Source: Paenibacillus sp. OK003 (GTDB taxonomy: Bacteria > Bacillota > Bacilli > Paenibacillales > Paenibacillaceae). From it: DNA of 64,000 nucleotides. Location: assembly GCF_900109515.1 (NCBI RefSeq), contig NZ_FOBD01000002.1:186001-250000 (forward strand), given 5' to 3'. Below, in pieces: positions 44,681 through 53,700 of this stretch (its first letter is position 1; every line of letters starts with the position of its first letter). A program made the translations under genes and the position numbers. The notes under the pieces were generated by a model, which saw only the letters and a program-made list of their open reading frames with translations, was not told the origin of the DNA and did not search any database.

Positions 44681-45292
44681 CTATTCCGCCCGCTTCTGCC
44701 CCACATTAGTTGCCCCCTGTCCCAACATCGATGCGAGTCGGTGAACGGTTTCTCCGGTGTAGGGAACAAGCAGTTCCGGCAGTTCACCTTGCATACTGGA
44801 GACGGCCATGCGCGTAAAGGCACCAATGACCAGAACAGCCGTGAGCCGTGAGTCCTGAGCTGGTAGTTCACCTCGCATAATCCCCTGATCGATGAGATCA
44901 ATCAACGCATCCAGCGGCTGGCGGTAATCATCACTGCTTCCAGCTTCAATGAAAATCTCGTGATTTTGTGAAATCAGCAGCAGTCCGTAGGGATCTTCAT
45001 CATGCAGGTGGAGAACTTCGGTAATCAGTTGCCGGAAGCGTTCGAGCACCGGGCCCTTCTGGCGAACATACCCGTCAATCAGGGCGGTATAATCCGCGCA
45101 ATATTGGGTGAAAGCCTCAAGGGCGACGGCATCTTTGTTTTTAAAATGTTTGTAAATCGCCGCATCCGTTACTCCGGCGGCGTCACCGATCTCTTTGACG
45201 GAAATGCCGTCAACGCCTTTGGTTGCAAACAAGCGCATCGCCGCTTGTAGGATGTCTTTCTTTTTGCTGTCAACATGAGGTTTGTTCTTCAT
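44681..45292 (-). CDS. TetR-family transcriptional regulator
   Basis: A 203-residue repressor. The N-terminal helix-turn-helix is ILQAAMRLFATKGVDGISVKEIG...VTDAAIYKHFKNKDAV. The ligand-binding helices that follow are not assignable to a known effector. Likely target: the quinone reductase downstream, and its own promoter through TAGTAAGTGATTACTA. A quinone or electrophile inducer would fit. Confidence 0.88.
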   Translation of the reverse strand: MKNKPHVDSKKKDILQAAMRLFATKGVDGISVKEIGDAAGVTDAAIYKHFKNKDAVALEAFTQYCADYTALIDGYVRQKGPVLERFRQLITEVLHLHDEDPYGLLLISQNHEIFIEAGSSDDYRQPLDALIDLIDQGIMRGELPAQDSRLTAVLVIGAFTRMAVSSMQGELPELLVPYTGETVHRLASMLGQGATNVGQKRAE

Positions 45293-45299
45293 GATTGTA

Positions 45300-45315
45300 T
45301 AGTAAGTGATTACTA
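45300..45315. promoter_or_regulatory. Candidate TetR self-operator
   Basis: Perfect palindrome TAGTAA-GTGA-TTACTA eight bases upstream of the TetR start codon, sharing its TTAGT-type half-site with 44488-44505. Confidence 0.5.
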
Positions 45316-45524
45316 ACTAAATTGCAACTACCATTTCGGAATGCCCCGTTTTATGCTACCAAAGTGCTTTCGCTCAAAGCTTGCAGGCTTGTGAACGGCA
45401 ACGTATGATGGATAGAAATAATAACGGATTGGTAGGTACGGAGCGTGTGCAGAAGTAGGACTGCAAAGGCAAACATGAATAGCACCAGCTCCAAGCCTGG
45501 GAAACGAAATGGAAGGTGAATGGC

Positions 45525-46496
45525 GTGAAGAAAGACGTGCAGGCGCATCGCTGGGTGACTCCCGAAGGGACGTTGAATGAACAACATATAACAAGCAGGG
45601 AACGGCTCTACAAAGGGATGAATGGTAAATATGTGGAGCGTTTCACTGTTCGTATCGGGGAAAGTTATATTTTCAAACCGCTGACCAATCCTGCACAACA
45701 TGGGCGTGAACAATGGATGTCGAGGCATGTGCTCTCAGTATTACCCCCTATATATCCAGCGCTAGTTGCTGCATCAGACCGTGAAATTAATGCGGAACAG
45801 AGCTGGATCATCTATGAGGATCTGGGCGAACTGGTGCATGATTCGCGGGAAGAGACGATGCTGGCTGCTGCTGTACATATGGCGGAGTGGCACACGTTAT
45901 CGGTTGCTGATTGGGGCGAACTGCCCCGAGTGGGTCACAAACCGCCAATCCGGGACATACTGGATGATCTGCTTGGGCAAAAGGAATCCACTGCTGATTT
46001 GTTGTCCAAGCTGGAGATCACGCTGTCACCATCGGATTGGCACAACATCGCCGCGCTAATCCATACGGCAGAGGAGGAGTTACCTCGTGTTTTGTGTCAC
46101 GGAGATCTGCATCCCGGCAACATGGCGGATGTGAATGGCAGGCTGGTAATTATCGATTGGGAGCATGCGCATCTGAATACGGCTCTCTGGGACGTATATC
46201 ATCTGGTAGATCTATCGCATCCGCTGTTCCCGAGAACCGTTACGCCTGAACTGCGGGAGCGGATTATGGATGTTTATCTGGACGGGCTGGAGCACCATAG
46301 CGTCCAGGTTGACCGGGTTTCTTTTAAAAGGTGGTACAGTGCATATGCCATTGTATTCTCGCTCTGGATGCTGCGTCTGATTGATGGAGATCTGAGAAGT
46401 GCAGACTGTGTATGGCCGGAGGAACAGCTGCGGAACCAGTGGCACGAGACGGCAATGACGCTGGAACAGTGCATGAAGCAGTGTAGTAGGGAATAG
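45525..46496 (+). CDS. APH/choline-kinase-fold phosphotransferase
   Basis: A 323-residue kinase-like protein. The catalytic loop is VLCHGDLHPGNMAD (Brenner-type HGDxxxxN) and the metal site is VIIDWEHAHLN. Upstream, FTVRIGESYIFKPLTN looks like the N-lobe with its Lys. This fold covers aminoglycoside, choline, homoserine and sugar kinases; the substrate is not evident. I set the start at the GTG at 45525, eight bases after GGAAGG. The glycosyltransferase gene follows after 18 bases, suggesting a shared role in making a glycosylated product. Confidence 0.75.
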   Translation: MKKDVQAHRWVTPEGTLNEQHITSRERLYKGMNGKYVERFTVRIGESYIFKPLTNPAQHGREQWMSRHVLSVLPPIYPALVAASDREINAEQSWIIYEDLGELVHDSREETMLAAAVHMAEWHTLSVADWGELPRVGHKPPIRDILDDLLGQKESTADLLSKLEITLSPSDWHNIAALIHTAEEELPRVLCHGDLHPGNMADVNGRLVIIDWEHAHLNTALWDVYHLVDLSHPLFPRTVTPELRERIMDVYLDGLEHHSVQVDRVSFKRWYSAYAIVFSLWMLRLIDGDLRSADCVWPEEQLRNQWHETAMTLEQCMKQCSRE

Positions 46497-46514
46497 AAAT
46501 GAGGGGTGCAGAAC

Positions 46515-47513
46515 ATGCGTAAAGTAGGACTCGTAATGCGTAAAATTCAATTCACGGAGGCCCAGGGCCCGCGCGTATTTGCGGATCGGTTGAAGCAGAT
46601 CGGGCTGGAGCTGGGCGTGGAGATTGTGTTCATCTCGCCGGAACGCCATGTCAGCGGGTATGACTGGTTGCCGGGTTATGAGCATGAGAAAGGTGACCTG
46701 GTGAACTATGATATCGTATTAGACCAGATCTATAGCCAAAATATAGAGCATGTCATCTACACCGTATCCGGGTTTACGTTTTTGAAGATGTTTTTACCGA
46801 AGAGTGTGTTGTTCCCACACAGCTTTCCCGACCCGGCGCTGACGGGGTACGAGATGATGAAGCCATTTTATACGATGGTGGATAAAGCAATTGTGCAGAC
46901 GGAGTTTTTGAAAACAGAACTGGGCCGGAATTTCGGTGTACATGACGTGAACGTCATCCCGATCGGCTTCAACGAAGAACTGGCGCATCGCCACTACGAC
47001 CCGACTCAGGTTGTGCATAATCGTGTGCTCTGGATCGGTCGGGATGAAGCGAATCGTCGCCCGGATCTGGTGCTGGAATACGCCCGGCAGAACCCGGACA
47101 AGGAAGTATACATGGTATTCGGCGGTCGCCGCTATGAGGAAAGCATGAAGAAATACAACATTCCAGACAACGTAAAATTGCAATTCGCGCTGACACAGGA
47201 TGATGTATTTACCCTGATGAACTCGTCCAAGGTGTATTGGAGCTGTTCCGCCTTTGATACGTTTGCAATGCCGCTGACTGAAGCCATGGCGATGGGCAAA
47301 ATGGTCGTGAAACCGGAGCATGCCTGCTATGGTCACATTCGATCAACGCATGCCTTTGCAGGCAACGAGGATAACTGGTTTGAACTGGTGAACATGGCTG
47401 CTGCTGCGCCGCGCAGTGTGTCGGAAGACAACCGTGAGTATGCCTTTGGTGCTTTTTCGCGCACGATCATGAAAGAAGGATATCGGGAGTTCTTTGCCAA
47501 CTGGTTGAAGTAA
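46515..47513 (+). CDS. Glycosyltransferase, GT-B fold (GT4-like)
   Basis: A 332-residue cytoplasmic glycosyltransferase. RVLWIGRDEANRRPDLVLEYAR is a GT4-type start of the donor domain, and SCSAFDTFAMPLTEAMAMGKMVVKPE matches the E(x7)E-like nucleotide-sugar-binding motif of the family, although the first Glu is replaced (SAFDTFAMPLTEAMA). Acceptor and donor unknown. The start is the ATG at 46515, eight bases after GAGGGG. In an operon with the kinase-like gene upstream. Confidence 0.75.
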   Translation: MRKVGLVMRKIQFTEAQGPRVFADRLKQIGLELGVEIVFISPERHVSGYDWLPGYEHEKGDLVNYDIVLDQIYSQNIEHVIYTVSGFTFLKMFLPKSVLFPHSFPDPALTGYEMMKPFYTMVDKAIVQTEFLKTELGRNFGVHDVNVIPIGFNEELAHRHYDPTQVVHNRVLWIGRDEANRRPDLVLEYARQNPDKEVYMVFGGRRYEESMKKYNIPDNVKLQFALTQDDVFTLMNSSKVYWSCSAFDTFAMPLTEAMAMGKMVVKPEHACYGHIRSTHAFAGNEDNWFELVNMAAAAPRSVSEDNREYAFGAFSRTIMKEGYREFFANWLK

Positions 47514-47655
47514 AACTTGCAGATGCAGGCTCTAACGACGTCGGGTTCTATTGGAGCAACAATAGCAACAGTAGCAACGAAGGCAACAGGGCCAGAAGGA
47601 CAAGTGCAGGATGAGCATCCAGTGGTGAATAGAAAACGGAGACAAAAAGGCATCT

Positions 47656-47702
47656 AAAAAGGCTTCTAATTGGGCAGGAAACCCGATCAGGAGCCTTTTT
47701 GT
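47656..47702 (+). terminator. Intrinsic terminator after glycosyltransferase
   Basis: AAAAAGGCTTC / GGAGCCTTTTT stem with a GC-rich loop. A 44-codon ORF at 47523-47657 lacks a ribosome binding site and is not called. The rest of the 329-base gap is the promoter region of the PTS operon, with no clear boxes. Confidence 0.7.
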
Positions 47703-47842
47703 TGTGCCGAAATCAACAGGTGTTCCGATAGCGCTGAACAGGAGCTGTATTAATTTGACCCGAATGAAATGGACATATTTTAGTATTTATCAAAAAAAGG
47801 CCGGGTGTTATGCTTTGGGCGTAAGGAAGGAGTGATTTCCTA

Positions 47843-49894
47843 ATGAAAGCGCTATCTGCGAGAGAATATCAGATTCTGCATTTTCTGTTGGAGCGTCGGG
47901 ATTTCGTTCCGGTCAAAGAAATGGCCAGTCAGATGAACTGGTCTGAAAAAACGATTTACAGGGAACTGAATGCCTTGGAGCAAAGCTTGAATCGTCGCGG
48001 GATTCACCTTGAACGAAAGCCGGGAACGGGAATTGCGCTGGCGTTAACGCAGGAGCAGACGATGGAGCTGAGAAGCACGCAGTTGATGCCTGGAAAAAAG
48101 ATGGTGCCCAGCCTTTCAGTCGAGGCCAGGAGAATCAAAATATTGACGAATCTGCTATACGATTCTCCTGAGGAAACCTCCATCAACAAGCTGTCGGAGC
48201 AATATTTTATTGGTAAGGCATCGATTGTGAATGATCTCAAGGCGATTGAAGAACGAATTGCACCTTTTCAACTGCGGCTGGAGAAAAGTCAGCTTGGGAC
48301 CCGTCTTATCGGATCAGAGATCGATATCCGCAAAGCGATGGCCTCTCTGATTCACGAGCTTGTCAATGAGGACCAGAAGCAGGAAGAGGAGCATGCACAG
48401 GAACATGAAGCCCGGATCGATGGCAATACGCTAGGGGAGCTGGTCAGGCATTTTGGCTCCGATGCGGTAGAAGGTATACGGTGCATTCTGGAAGAAACCG
48501 AGCAGCAATTAGGGTACACCATTGGTGATCCATATTACATCAACCTGCTGACTCACCTGCTGATTTGCATCCGCAGATTGAAGAATGGCAAAGCCCTTCG
48601 CCTGGCCGACAGTGTTTCTGAGCATCCGGTAACCGATCCCAGTGTGTATGCCATTGCCAAAAATATGGCCGCAAAGATCAGTGAGCAATGCGAGCTGGAG
48701 CTGCCGGGAGAAGAAATTTATTTTATCTATCAGTATCTGATCTCTTCAGGCATGAGCTTGCCTTCCCTGAACCTGGAGCTGTCGGGTCTGATGGACAAGG
48801 CGTGTGCGCAGTCCCAAGCGATGGTCCGGGAATTGATTCAGACTGTGTCCGTAATGATTCATCGTGACCTCACAACAGACGAGCAGTTGTATAAGGGACT
48901 GATCATTCATTTCAAACCAATGCTGAACCGTCTTAAATACAACATCGCCATTCATAATCCTCTGCTGGAGGATATTCGCAGGGAGTATGCCGAGATTTTT
49001 ACCTTGGTTAGCCTGGGAATGCTGCCCATTGCGGAGGCCTCCCGTTTAAACTCGTTCAGTGATGATGAGATCAGTTACCTGGTTCTTTATTTTCAGGCGT
49101 CCATTGAGAAAAACAGTAAAAAGAAAAAAGTCGTTCTGGTCTGCTCTACAGGAATAGGCACCTCCCATTTGCTGAAAAGCCGGATCAATCGTTCATTCCC
49201 TGAATGGGAGGTCGTGGACGTCATTTCAGCAAGCTGGTTCAAGCAAATGGAGGATTGGGCGGATATCGATCTGATCATATCGACCGTGAAACTGGAGCAT
49301 CATAATCTGCCGGTTGTGTATGTGTCAGCACTCCTGAATGACACGGATGTCAGTCTGATCAAGGCCAAGCTTGATGAGGAAAGGGTCAGTCCCGATCCCA
49401 ACAAGATGCCGTCGTTTTCACTGCTCGAAGCGTACTTCCAGTCCTCTTGTTTCCATATGGAAACAAATACAAAAGAGCAGGCGGCAGAAGAGATAACATC
49501 CCGTAGGAAGCTGTTTGCATCCGTACTCGCAGCCGCAGGTGCGGACGGTAACCTGCATAACCGAACGTTTGCCGAGGCCAGGCTGAACAAGCATTTGTCC
49601 ATTTTCCTGCTGCGCAGTGAGCTGACCGCCAATCCGGTCGTCGGTTTTAATGTAACGACGGGCGAAACGGGAAAAGGCAAACTTGAAATTGTAATCGCTT
49701 TCTCTAACGACGGACCATTCATTGAATTGTTGATGGAGATAAACAGCTTGTTCAAGTGCAAGTGGATATATGACCAGATTATGAGGGTGAACACACCTCT
49801 GGAGCTTGCAGAGATTTTACAATCCCGTCAGTCCGGCAAGTCCGGGCATACCCAGAAGGAGGAGACGTATGGATATCACCAAAATTATCAATGA
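47843..49894 (+). CDS. PRD-containing PTS-controlled transcription activator (MtlR/LicR-like)
   Basis: A 683-residue modular regulator: HTH (about 1-65), second HTH-like region (about 90-150), PRD1 (about 195-300, conserved H238 in LLTHLLICIRRL), PRD2 (about 315-420, H356 in IIHFKPMLNRLKYNI), an EIIB-like domain with Cys434 in VLVCSTGIGTSHLL, and an EIIA-like tail (about 530-670). The second His of PRD2 is Tyr (YLVLYFQASIEK), and the EIIA-like domain has no AIPH-type phospho-His, so control probably works through the PRDs and Cys434. It opens the PTS operon and overlaps the EIIA gene by 26 bases. ATG behind AAGGAG. Confidence 0.87.
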   Translation: MKALSAREYQILHFLLERRDFVPVKEMASQMNWSEKTIYRELNALEQSLNRRGIHLERKPGTGIALALTQEQTMELRSTQLMPGKKMVPSLSVEARRIKILTNLLYDSPEETSINKLSEQYFIGKASIVNDLKAIEERIAPFQLRLEKSQLGTRLIGSEIDIRKAMASLIHELVNEDQKQEEEHAQEHEARIDGNTLGELVRHFGSDAVEGIRCILEETEQQLGYTIGDPYYINLLTHLLICIRRLKNGKALRLADSVSEHPVTDPSVYAIAKNMAAKISEQCELELPGEEIYFIYQYLISSGMSLPSLNLELSGLMDKACAQSQAMVRELIQTVSVMIHRDLTTDEQLYKGLIIHFKPMLNRLKYNIAIHNPLLEDIRREYAEIFTLVSLGMLPIAEASRLNSFSDDEISYLVLYFQASIEKNSKKKKVVLVCSTGIGTSHLLKSRINRSFPEWEVVDVISASWFKQMEDWADIDLIISTVKLEHHNLPVVYVSALLNDTDVSLIKAKLDEERVSPDPNKMPSFSLLEAYFQSSCFHMETNTKEQAAEEITSRRKLFASVLAAAGADGNLHNRTFAEARLNKHLSIFLLRSELTANPVVGFNVTTGETGKGKLEIVIAFSNDGPFIELLMEINSLFKCKWIYDQIMRVNTPLELAEILQSRQSGKSGHTQKEETYGYHQNYQ

Positions 49895-50333
49895 ACGGTT
49901 GATCAAGCTGGATCTCCAGGCGCGAACCAAGGATGAAGCCATTGAGGAGCTGGCAGATTTGCTGGAAAAGGACGGCGCCCTGTCCTCCAAGGAGGCTTTT
50001 ATCAAGGACGTGTATTTAAGAGAGGACGAAGGCCAGACGGGTCTGGAGAACCATGTCGCTATTCCTCACGGCAAATCAGCCGCTGTACTCAAAACCTCGC
50101 TCGCCATCGGGCGGACAGCGCATGCGCTTGAATGGGAAACGCTGGATGGCAAACCGGTGCATGTCATTATTATGTTTGCCGTACGGCTGGTGGATCGAAA
50201 TACAACCCACATGAAGCTGCTGGTCCAGGTTGCAGAGATGCTTGCCGATGAGGAGGTGTTGGAGCGTTTGCTGCACGAGCCTGATCCGGCCATGATTATG
50301 GATCTGTTTGCGCGCAGGGAGAGTGTGTCGTAG
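49869..50333 (+). CDS. PTS EIIA, fructose/mannitol family
   Basis: A 154-residue phosphocarrier; phospho-His67 in NHVAIPHGKSAAV. It accepts phosphate from HPr and passes it to the EIIB encoded next. The start is the ATG at 49869 behind AAGGAGG, inside the 3' end of the regulator gene. A longer frame back to 49806 has no signal. Confidence 0.9.
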   Translation: MDITKIINERLIKLDLQARTKDEAIEELADLLEKDGALSSKEAFIKDVYLREDEGQTGLENHVAIPHGKSAAVLKTSLAIGRTAHALEWETLDGKPVHVIIMFAVRLVDRNTTHMKLLVQVAEMLADEEVLERLLHEPDPAMIMDLFARRESVS

Positions 50334-50396
50334 AGCAGAGGGCATTACGATGTTGATTAAAATGGAACGCACGACATCATATTTGGAGGGATACGG

Positions 50397-50714
50397 ATGA
50401 ACATTGTCGCTGTAGCCGCTTGTACTGCAGGTATTGCCCACACGTATATTGCCAAGGAAAAATTGATCAAAGGTGCAAAGGCCCGCGGACATGAGATTAA
50501 AGTGGAGACCCAAGGCACCATTGGCACAGAAAACGAGCTTAGCCGCGAAGAGATTCGAGATGCTGATGTGATCATTGTGGCCGCTGATATCAAGATTGGC
50601 GGAGAAGAACGTTTCAAGGGAAAACGGATCATTCGCGTGAAAACCGAAACGGTCATTAAAGCCCCGATTAAATTTATTGAAAAAGTGGAGCAGACTTTAG
50701 GCATATCCTCATAA
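50397..50714 (+). CDS. PTS EIIB, fructose family
   Basis: A 105-residue domain; phospho-Cys9 in VAACTAGIAHTYIAKEKL. VETQGTIGTENELS is the usual second block. Works between the EIIA and EIIC proteins encoded on either side. Behind GGAGGG. Confidence 0.92.
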   Translation: MNIVAVAACTAGIAHTYIAKEKLIKGAKARGHEIKVETQGTIGTENELSREEIRDADVIIVAADIKIGGEERFKGKRIIRVKTETVIKAPIKFIEKVEQTLGISS

Positions 50715-50729
50715 AAGGGAGGCAGGACG

Positions 50730-51821
50730 ATGAGCGCAAAATCCAATCACGCAGGTTCAGTCATCAAGGGCCATCTGTTAACAGGCATTTCCTATATGAT
50801 TCCTCTGATCGTTGCATCAGGTCTGTGTATTGCGCTGGGTCAGGTTTTGGGCGGGGCGGATGTGGGCAAGGCGGAAGGAACGATTCCGTATATGATCAAC
50901 CAGATCGGCGGTTGGGGCATGGGGCTTGTTGTACCTTTAATCTGCGCAGCGATTGCGTATTCGATCTCTGACCGCCCAGGCATTGCTCCGGGATTGATTG
51001 TTGGTTTTATATGCAGTCAGATTCAGGCGGGGTTTATTGGTGGCATGCTGGGAGGTTTTCTGGTGGGTTACGTCGTGGTTGCCATCCGAAAATATGTGAA
51101 GCTGCCCAAGTCCATGCAGGGATTAATGCCTGTGCTTGTGATTCCGTTTCTAGCTACACTCATATCCGGTTTGGGTATCTTCCTCGTCATCGGTCAGCCG
51201 ATTGTCTGGCTGCAAGACAGCCTTACCCATGTGCTTGAATCGATGCAGGGCGGTTCCAAATTTGTATTGGGGGCCATTCTGGGCCTGATGGCGACCTTTG
51301 ATTTTGGAGGACCTGTCAATAAAACGATGTCGCTGTTTGCGGATGGCATGCTGGTCCAAGGCATCTACGGGCCGGAGGCGGTCAAGTTTGTCGGCTCGAT
51401 CATTCCACCACTCGGCATTACCCTGTCGTATTTCCTGACGAGAAACAAATATACGGCCGCAGAAAAGGAATCATTAAAGGCAGCATTTCCAATGGGCATC
51501 TGTATGGTGACGGAGGGCGTCATTCCGATTGCCGCAAGAGATCTGATTCGGGTGGTGACTTCCTGTGTCATCGGCTCAGCGATAGCGGGCGGTATGATTA
51601 TGATCTGGGGTGTTGAAGCTCCGGTACCGCATGGCGGGCTGTTTGTTGTCCCTCTTTTCACGCATCCGTGGCTGTTTATGTTGTCGCTGCTCATTGGAAC
51701 CAGCATCTGTGGCGTAACCTTATCGCTGTTAAAGAAGCCGGTTACAGCGGTGGATGAAGAATTCGACGATACCGAAGACGAAAGCGTAAGCTTCGACGAC
51801 ATTGTGTTCAAGGTGGAGTAA
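50730..51821 (+). CDS. PTS EIIC, fructose family permease
   Basis: A 363-residue membrane subunit with about nine helices that takes up and phosphorylates a hexose or related sugar. FDFGGPVNKTMSLFADG and MVTEGVIPIAARDLIRV are typical fructose-type EIIC signatures. The acidic C-terminus is a plain cytoplasmic tail. With separate EIIA, EIIB and EIIC, this resembles the Frv/Fru-like systems; the sugar cannot be fixed from the sequence. Confidence 0.9.
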   Translation: MSAKSNHAGSVIKGHLLTGISYMIPLIVASGLCIALGQVLGGADVGKAEGTIPYMINQIGGWGMGLVVPLICAAIAYSISDRPGIAPGLIVGFICSQIQAGFIGGMLGGFLVGYVVVAIRKYVKLPKSMQGLMPVLVIPFLATLISGLGIFLVIGQPIVWLQDSLTHVLESMQGGSKFVLGAILGLMATFDFGGPVNKTMSLFADGMLVQGIYGPEAVKFVGSIIPPLGITLSYFLTRNKYTAAEKESLKAAFPMGICMVTEGVIPIAARDLIRVVTSCVIGSAIAGGMIMIWGVEAPVPHGGLFVVPLFTHPWLFMLSLLIGTSICGVTLSLLKKPVTAVDEEFDDTEDESVSFDDIVFKVE

Positions 51822-51913
51822 GGTTTGTTGATGATGGGTCGGGCGCGAGCACACGCTGGTCATGTTTCATGACGAATTTTAATTTGAATACCATCCAAGG
51901 GAGATGTGAGCTT

Positions 51914-52822
51914 ATGTTGATTACGATGAAGGAATTGCTTAAAGCAGCCAAAGAACACAAATTTGCAGTAGGCGCGTTTAACGTAGCGGACAGCACCTTT
52001 TTAAGGGCAGTCATTGAGGAGGCGGAGCATTCCAATTCCCCGGCAATTATCGCCATTCACCCCACGGAGCTTGAATTTCTGACGGATGAATTTCTGGCTT
52101 ATGCCAGACAGCGTGCACTCGCCAGCCATGTTCCGCTGGTGATCCATCTCGATCATGGCGGATCCATTGCTGATATCATCCGGGCGATCAAGTGTGGATT
52201 TACGTCTGTCATGATTGACGGCTCTCTGCTCCCTTATGAAGAAAATGTGGCGTTGACCAAACAGGCGGTGGAGATTGCGCACGCTGCTTCCGTATCGGTT
52301 GAAGGGGAATTGGGCACGATCGGTCAGACCGGCAACTCGATTGAAGGCGGCGTATCGGTGGTCACTTACACAGACCCGGCGCAGGCGCAGGATTTTGTGG
52401 CTCGTACGGGGATTGATACACTCGCGGTCGCTATCGGTACAGCCCATGGCATATATCCAAAGCACATCAAACCGGAGCTGCAAATGGATATTCTGAAAGA
52501 AATCAGCCAATTGGTCGATATTCCTCTCGTCCTTCACGGCGGCTCTGCCAACCCGGATCAGGAGGTATCGGACTCCGTTCAGCTGGGCATTTGCAAAATC
52601 AATATATCCAGCGATATGAAGCACGCATATTTCAAAAAAGCTCGCGAAATTTTAAGCACAACCGAGTTATGGGACCCTAACGCGATTTACCCGGAATGCA
52701 TTGCTGAGGCCCGAAACGTCATTCGTTATAAAATGGAGCTGTTCCATTCGGTCGGCAAAGCCGATTTGTACAAAGGATTGCGTTATGAACAGCGCCAGGC
52801 TGAAAGTGTCAGCCTTTACTGA
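51914..52822 (+). CDS. Class II ketose-bisphosphate aldolase (GatY/KbaY/Fba-like)
   Basis: Zinc-dependent aldolase, 302 residues, splitting a ketose-1,6-bisphosphate to dihydroxyacetone phosphate and an aldehyde phosphate. Zinc ligands: His in VIHLDHGG (with the catalytic Asp), His in GTAHGIYP and His in LVLHGGSA. VEGELGTIGQ and KINISSDMK are further family blocks. It closes the PTS operon, so the PTS product probably becomes its substrate after a second phosphorylation by a kinase that is not in the window. The start is the ATG at 51914, nine bases after AAGGGAG. Confidence 0.87.
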   Translation: MLITMKELLKAAKEHKFAVGAFNVADSTFLRAVIEEAEHSNSPAIIAIHPTELEFLTDEFLAYARQRALASHVPLVIHLDHGGSIADIIRAIKCGFTSVMIDGSLLPYEENVALTKQAVEIAHAASVSVEGELGTIGQTGNSIEGGVSVVTYTDPAQAQDFVARTGIDTLAVAIGTAHGIYPKHIKPELQMDILKEISQLVDIPLVLHGGSANPDQEVSDSVQLGICKINISSDMKHAYFKKAREILSTTELWDPNAIYPECIAEARNVIRYKMELFHSVGKADLYKGLRYEQRQAESVSLY

Positions 52823-53042
52823 CGCTTGCTGGTGACCAGACGTAAGGAACCCTGAGTAATTGGCCAATCTCATCATCGCATAAAAATCAGGAAGCCCTCG
52901 TTCACGAACTCAAATGTTTGTGGAATGCAGGGCTTTATGATGTGATACAATCCTGTCATATTGCATATCTCAATTCAACGGATATCAGCTTCAGTTTGGA
53001 TTCGTGAGAAACGAGCTGAGCTTAGGAGAAGGGGGCGTTTCA

Positions 53043-53327
53043 ATGACAGGGCTAGTTCTATGGATACTCCTTGTTTGGGTTGTACTGCTGTTGATCGAAT
53101 GGGTGATCTATCGATTGCAGGGACGTCGAATGACCGGGGTCCAATATATACTGCCATGTGTGGCCTTGCTCGGTGGAGCCGTTGTGATCATGATTAGCAT
53201 CGATATTGGCGGGTGGAACGGCATTGGTTATGCCTTGCTTGGCGTATCGCTGGGTACAGCGGGGATGTTGACACTCATTACGGTGGCGATCATGGATGTG
53301 GTGTTTCGGCGTCGGAGAAAGAATTAA
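53043..53327 (+). CDS. Small three-helix membrane protein
   Basis: A 94-residue protein with three hydrophobic segments (about 2-22, 34-54 and 58-84) and basic ends (RRRRKN). No recognised family. ATG at 53043 behind AAGGGGG; the longer frame to 53004 has no signal. Stands alone between the PTS operon and the ABC-F locus. Confidence 0.55.
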   Translation: MTGLVLWILLVWVVLLLIEWVIYRLQGRRMTGVQYILPCVALLGGAVVIMISIDIGGWNGIGYALLGVSLGTAGMLTLITVAIMDVVFRRRRKN

Positions 53328-53378
53328 TCGGAGGGTTAAACTGCGGTACAGTTAGAGTGATTTGGGCGGATGGGATGG

Positions 53379-53408
53379 TTGCAGGAATACATTCGTCTGT
53401 GATATATT
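53379..53408 (+). promoter_or_regulatory. Candidate promoter of the uORF/ABC-F transcript
   Basis: TTGCAG (53379-53384), an 18-base spacer and TATATT (53403-53408) with an extended TG two bases before the -10 box. The start site would be near 53415, 25 bases before the upstream ORF. Confidence 0.5.
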
Positions 53409-53440
53409 GACATTAATTATGACAAGGGAGGTGAAGACAG

Positions 53441-53602
53441 GTGAATCACGAGATGCTTAACAACCGTATTAGCCAGCTGCCGATTGCTATGGCTGGCATT
53501 GTTCATACTTTTCTGACCAACGGGAGAAGTCTGTCCAATTTTGAATATACGGAAGTTAACATTTGCGAGAAGATGCCTGCCTTGACCTCATTCGGACGAT
53601 AA
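53441..53602 (+). CDS. 53-codon upstream ORF (leader peptide) of the ABC-F gene
   Basis: GTG start seven bases after GGGAGGTG; encodes MNHEMLNNRISQLPIAMAGI and 33 more residues, ending FGR-stop. It lies 22 bases before a strong terminator hairpin, which is itself 43 bases before the ABC-F start. This is the layout of ribosome-mediated attenuation of antibiotic-resistance ABC-F genes (as for vmlR in Bacillus): a stalled ribosome on the leader would prevent terminator formation. The peptide itself matches nothing I recognise. Confidence 0.65.
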   Translation: MNHEMLNNRISQLPIAMAGIVHTFLTNGRSLSNFEYTEVNICEKMPALTSFGR

Positions 53603-53623
53603 GCAATTTTGCTTGAATTCTGA

Positions 53624-53657
53624 AGGGCCGCGGAGCTAACCTCCTGCGGCTCTTTTT
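53624..53657 (+). terminator. Attenuator hairpin before the ABC-F gene
   Basis: AGGGCCGCGGAG pairs with CTCC-T-GCGGCTCT (one bulged T), followed by five T. A smaller hairpin AAGCAA-TT-TTGCTT (53601-53614) sits at the uORF stop and could be part of a switch. Confidence 0.8.
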
Positions 53658-53700
53658 GTGTTGCGGTCAGGATCTTCCAATCCATAGGAGGAACCTTATT

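Noticed and set aside
45525..46496. Kinase-like gene as an aminoglycoside resistance gene
   Set aside because: Only the general fold motifs are present; neighbours and sequence do not point to a drug substrate.
47523..47657. 44-codon ORF after the glycosyltransferase gene
   Set aside because: No ribosome binding site; composition is simple Ala/Thr repeats and the end overlaps a terminator stem.
52892..52935. AAGCCCT/AGGGCTT as terminator after the aldolase gene
   Set aside because: The loop is about 30 bases and there is no T tract; left uncalled.
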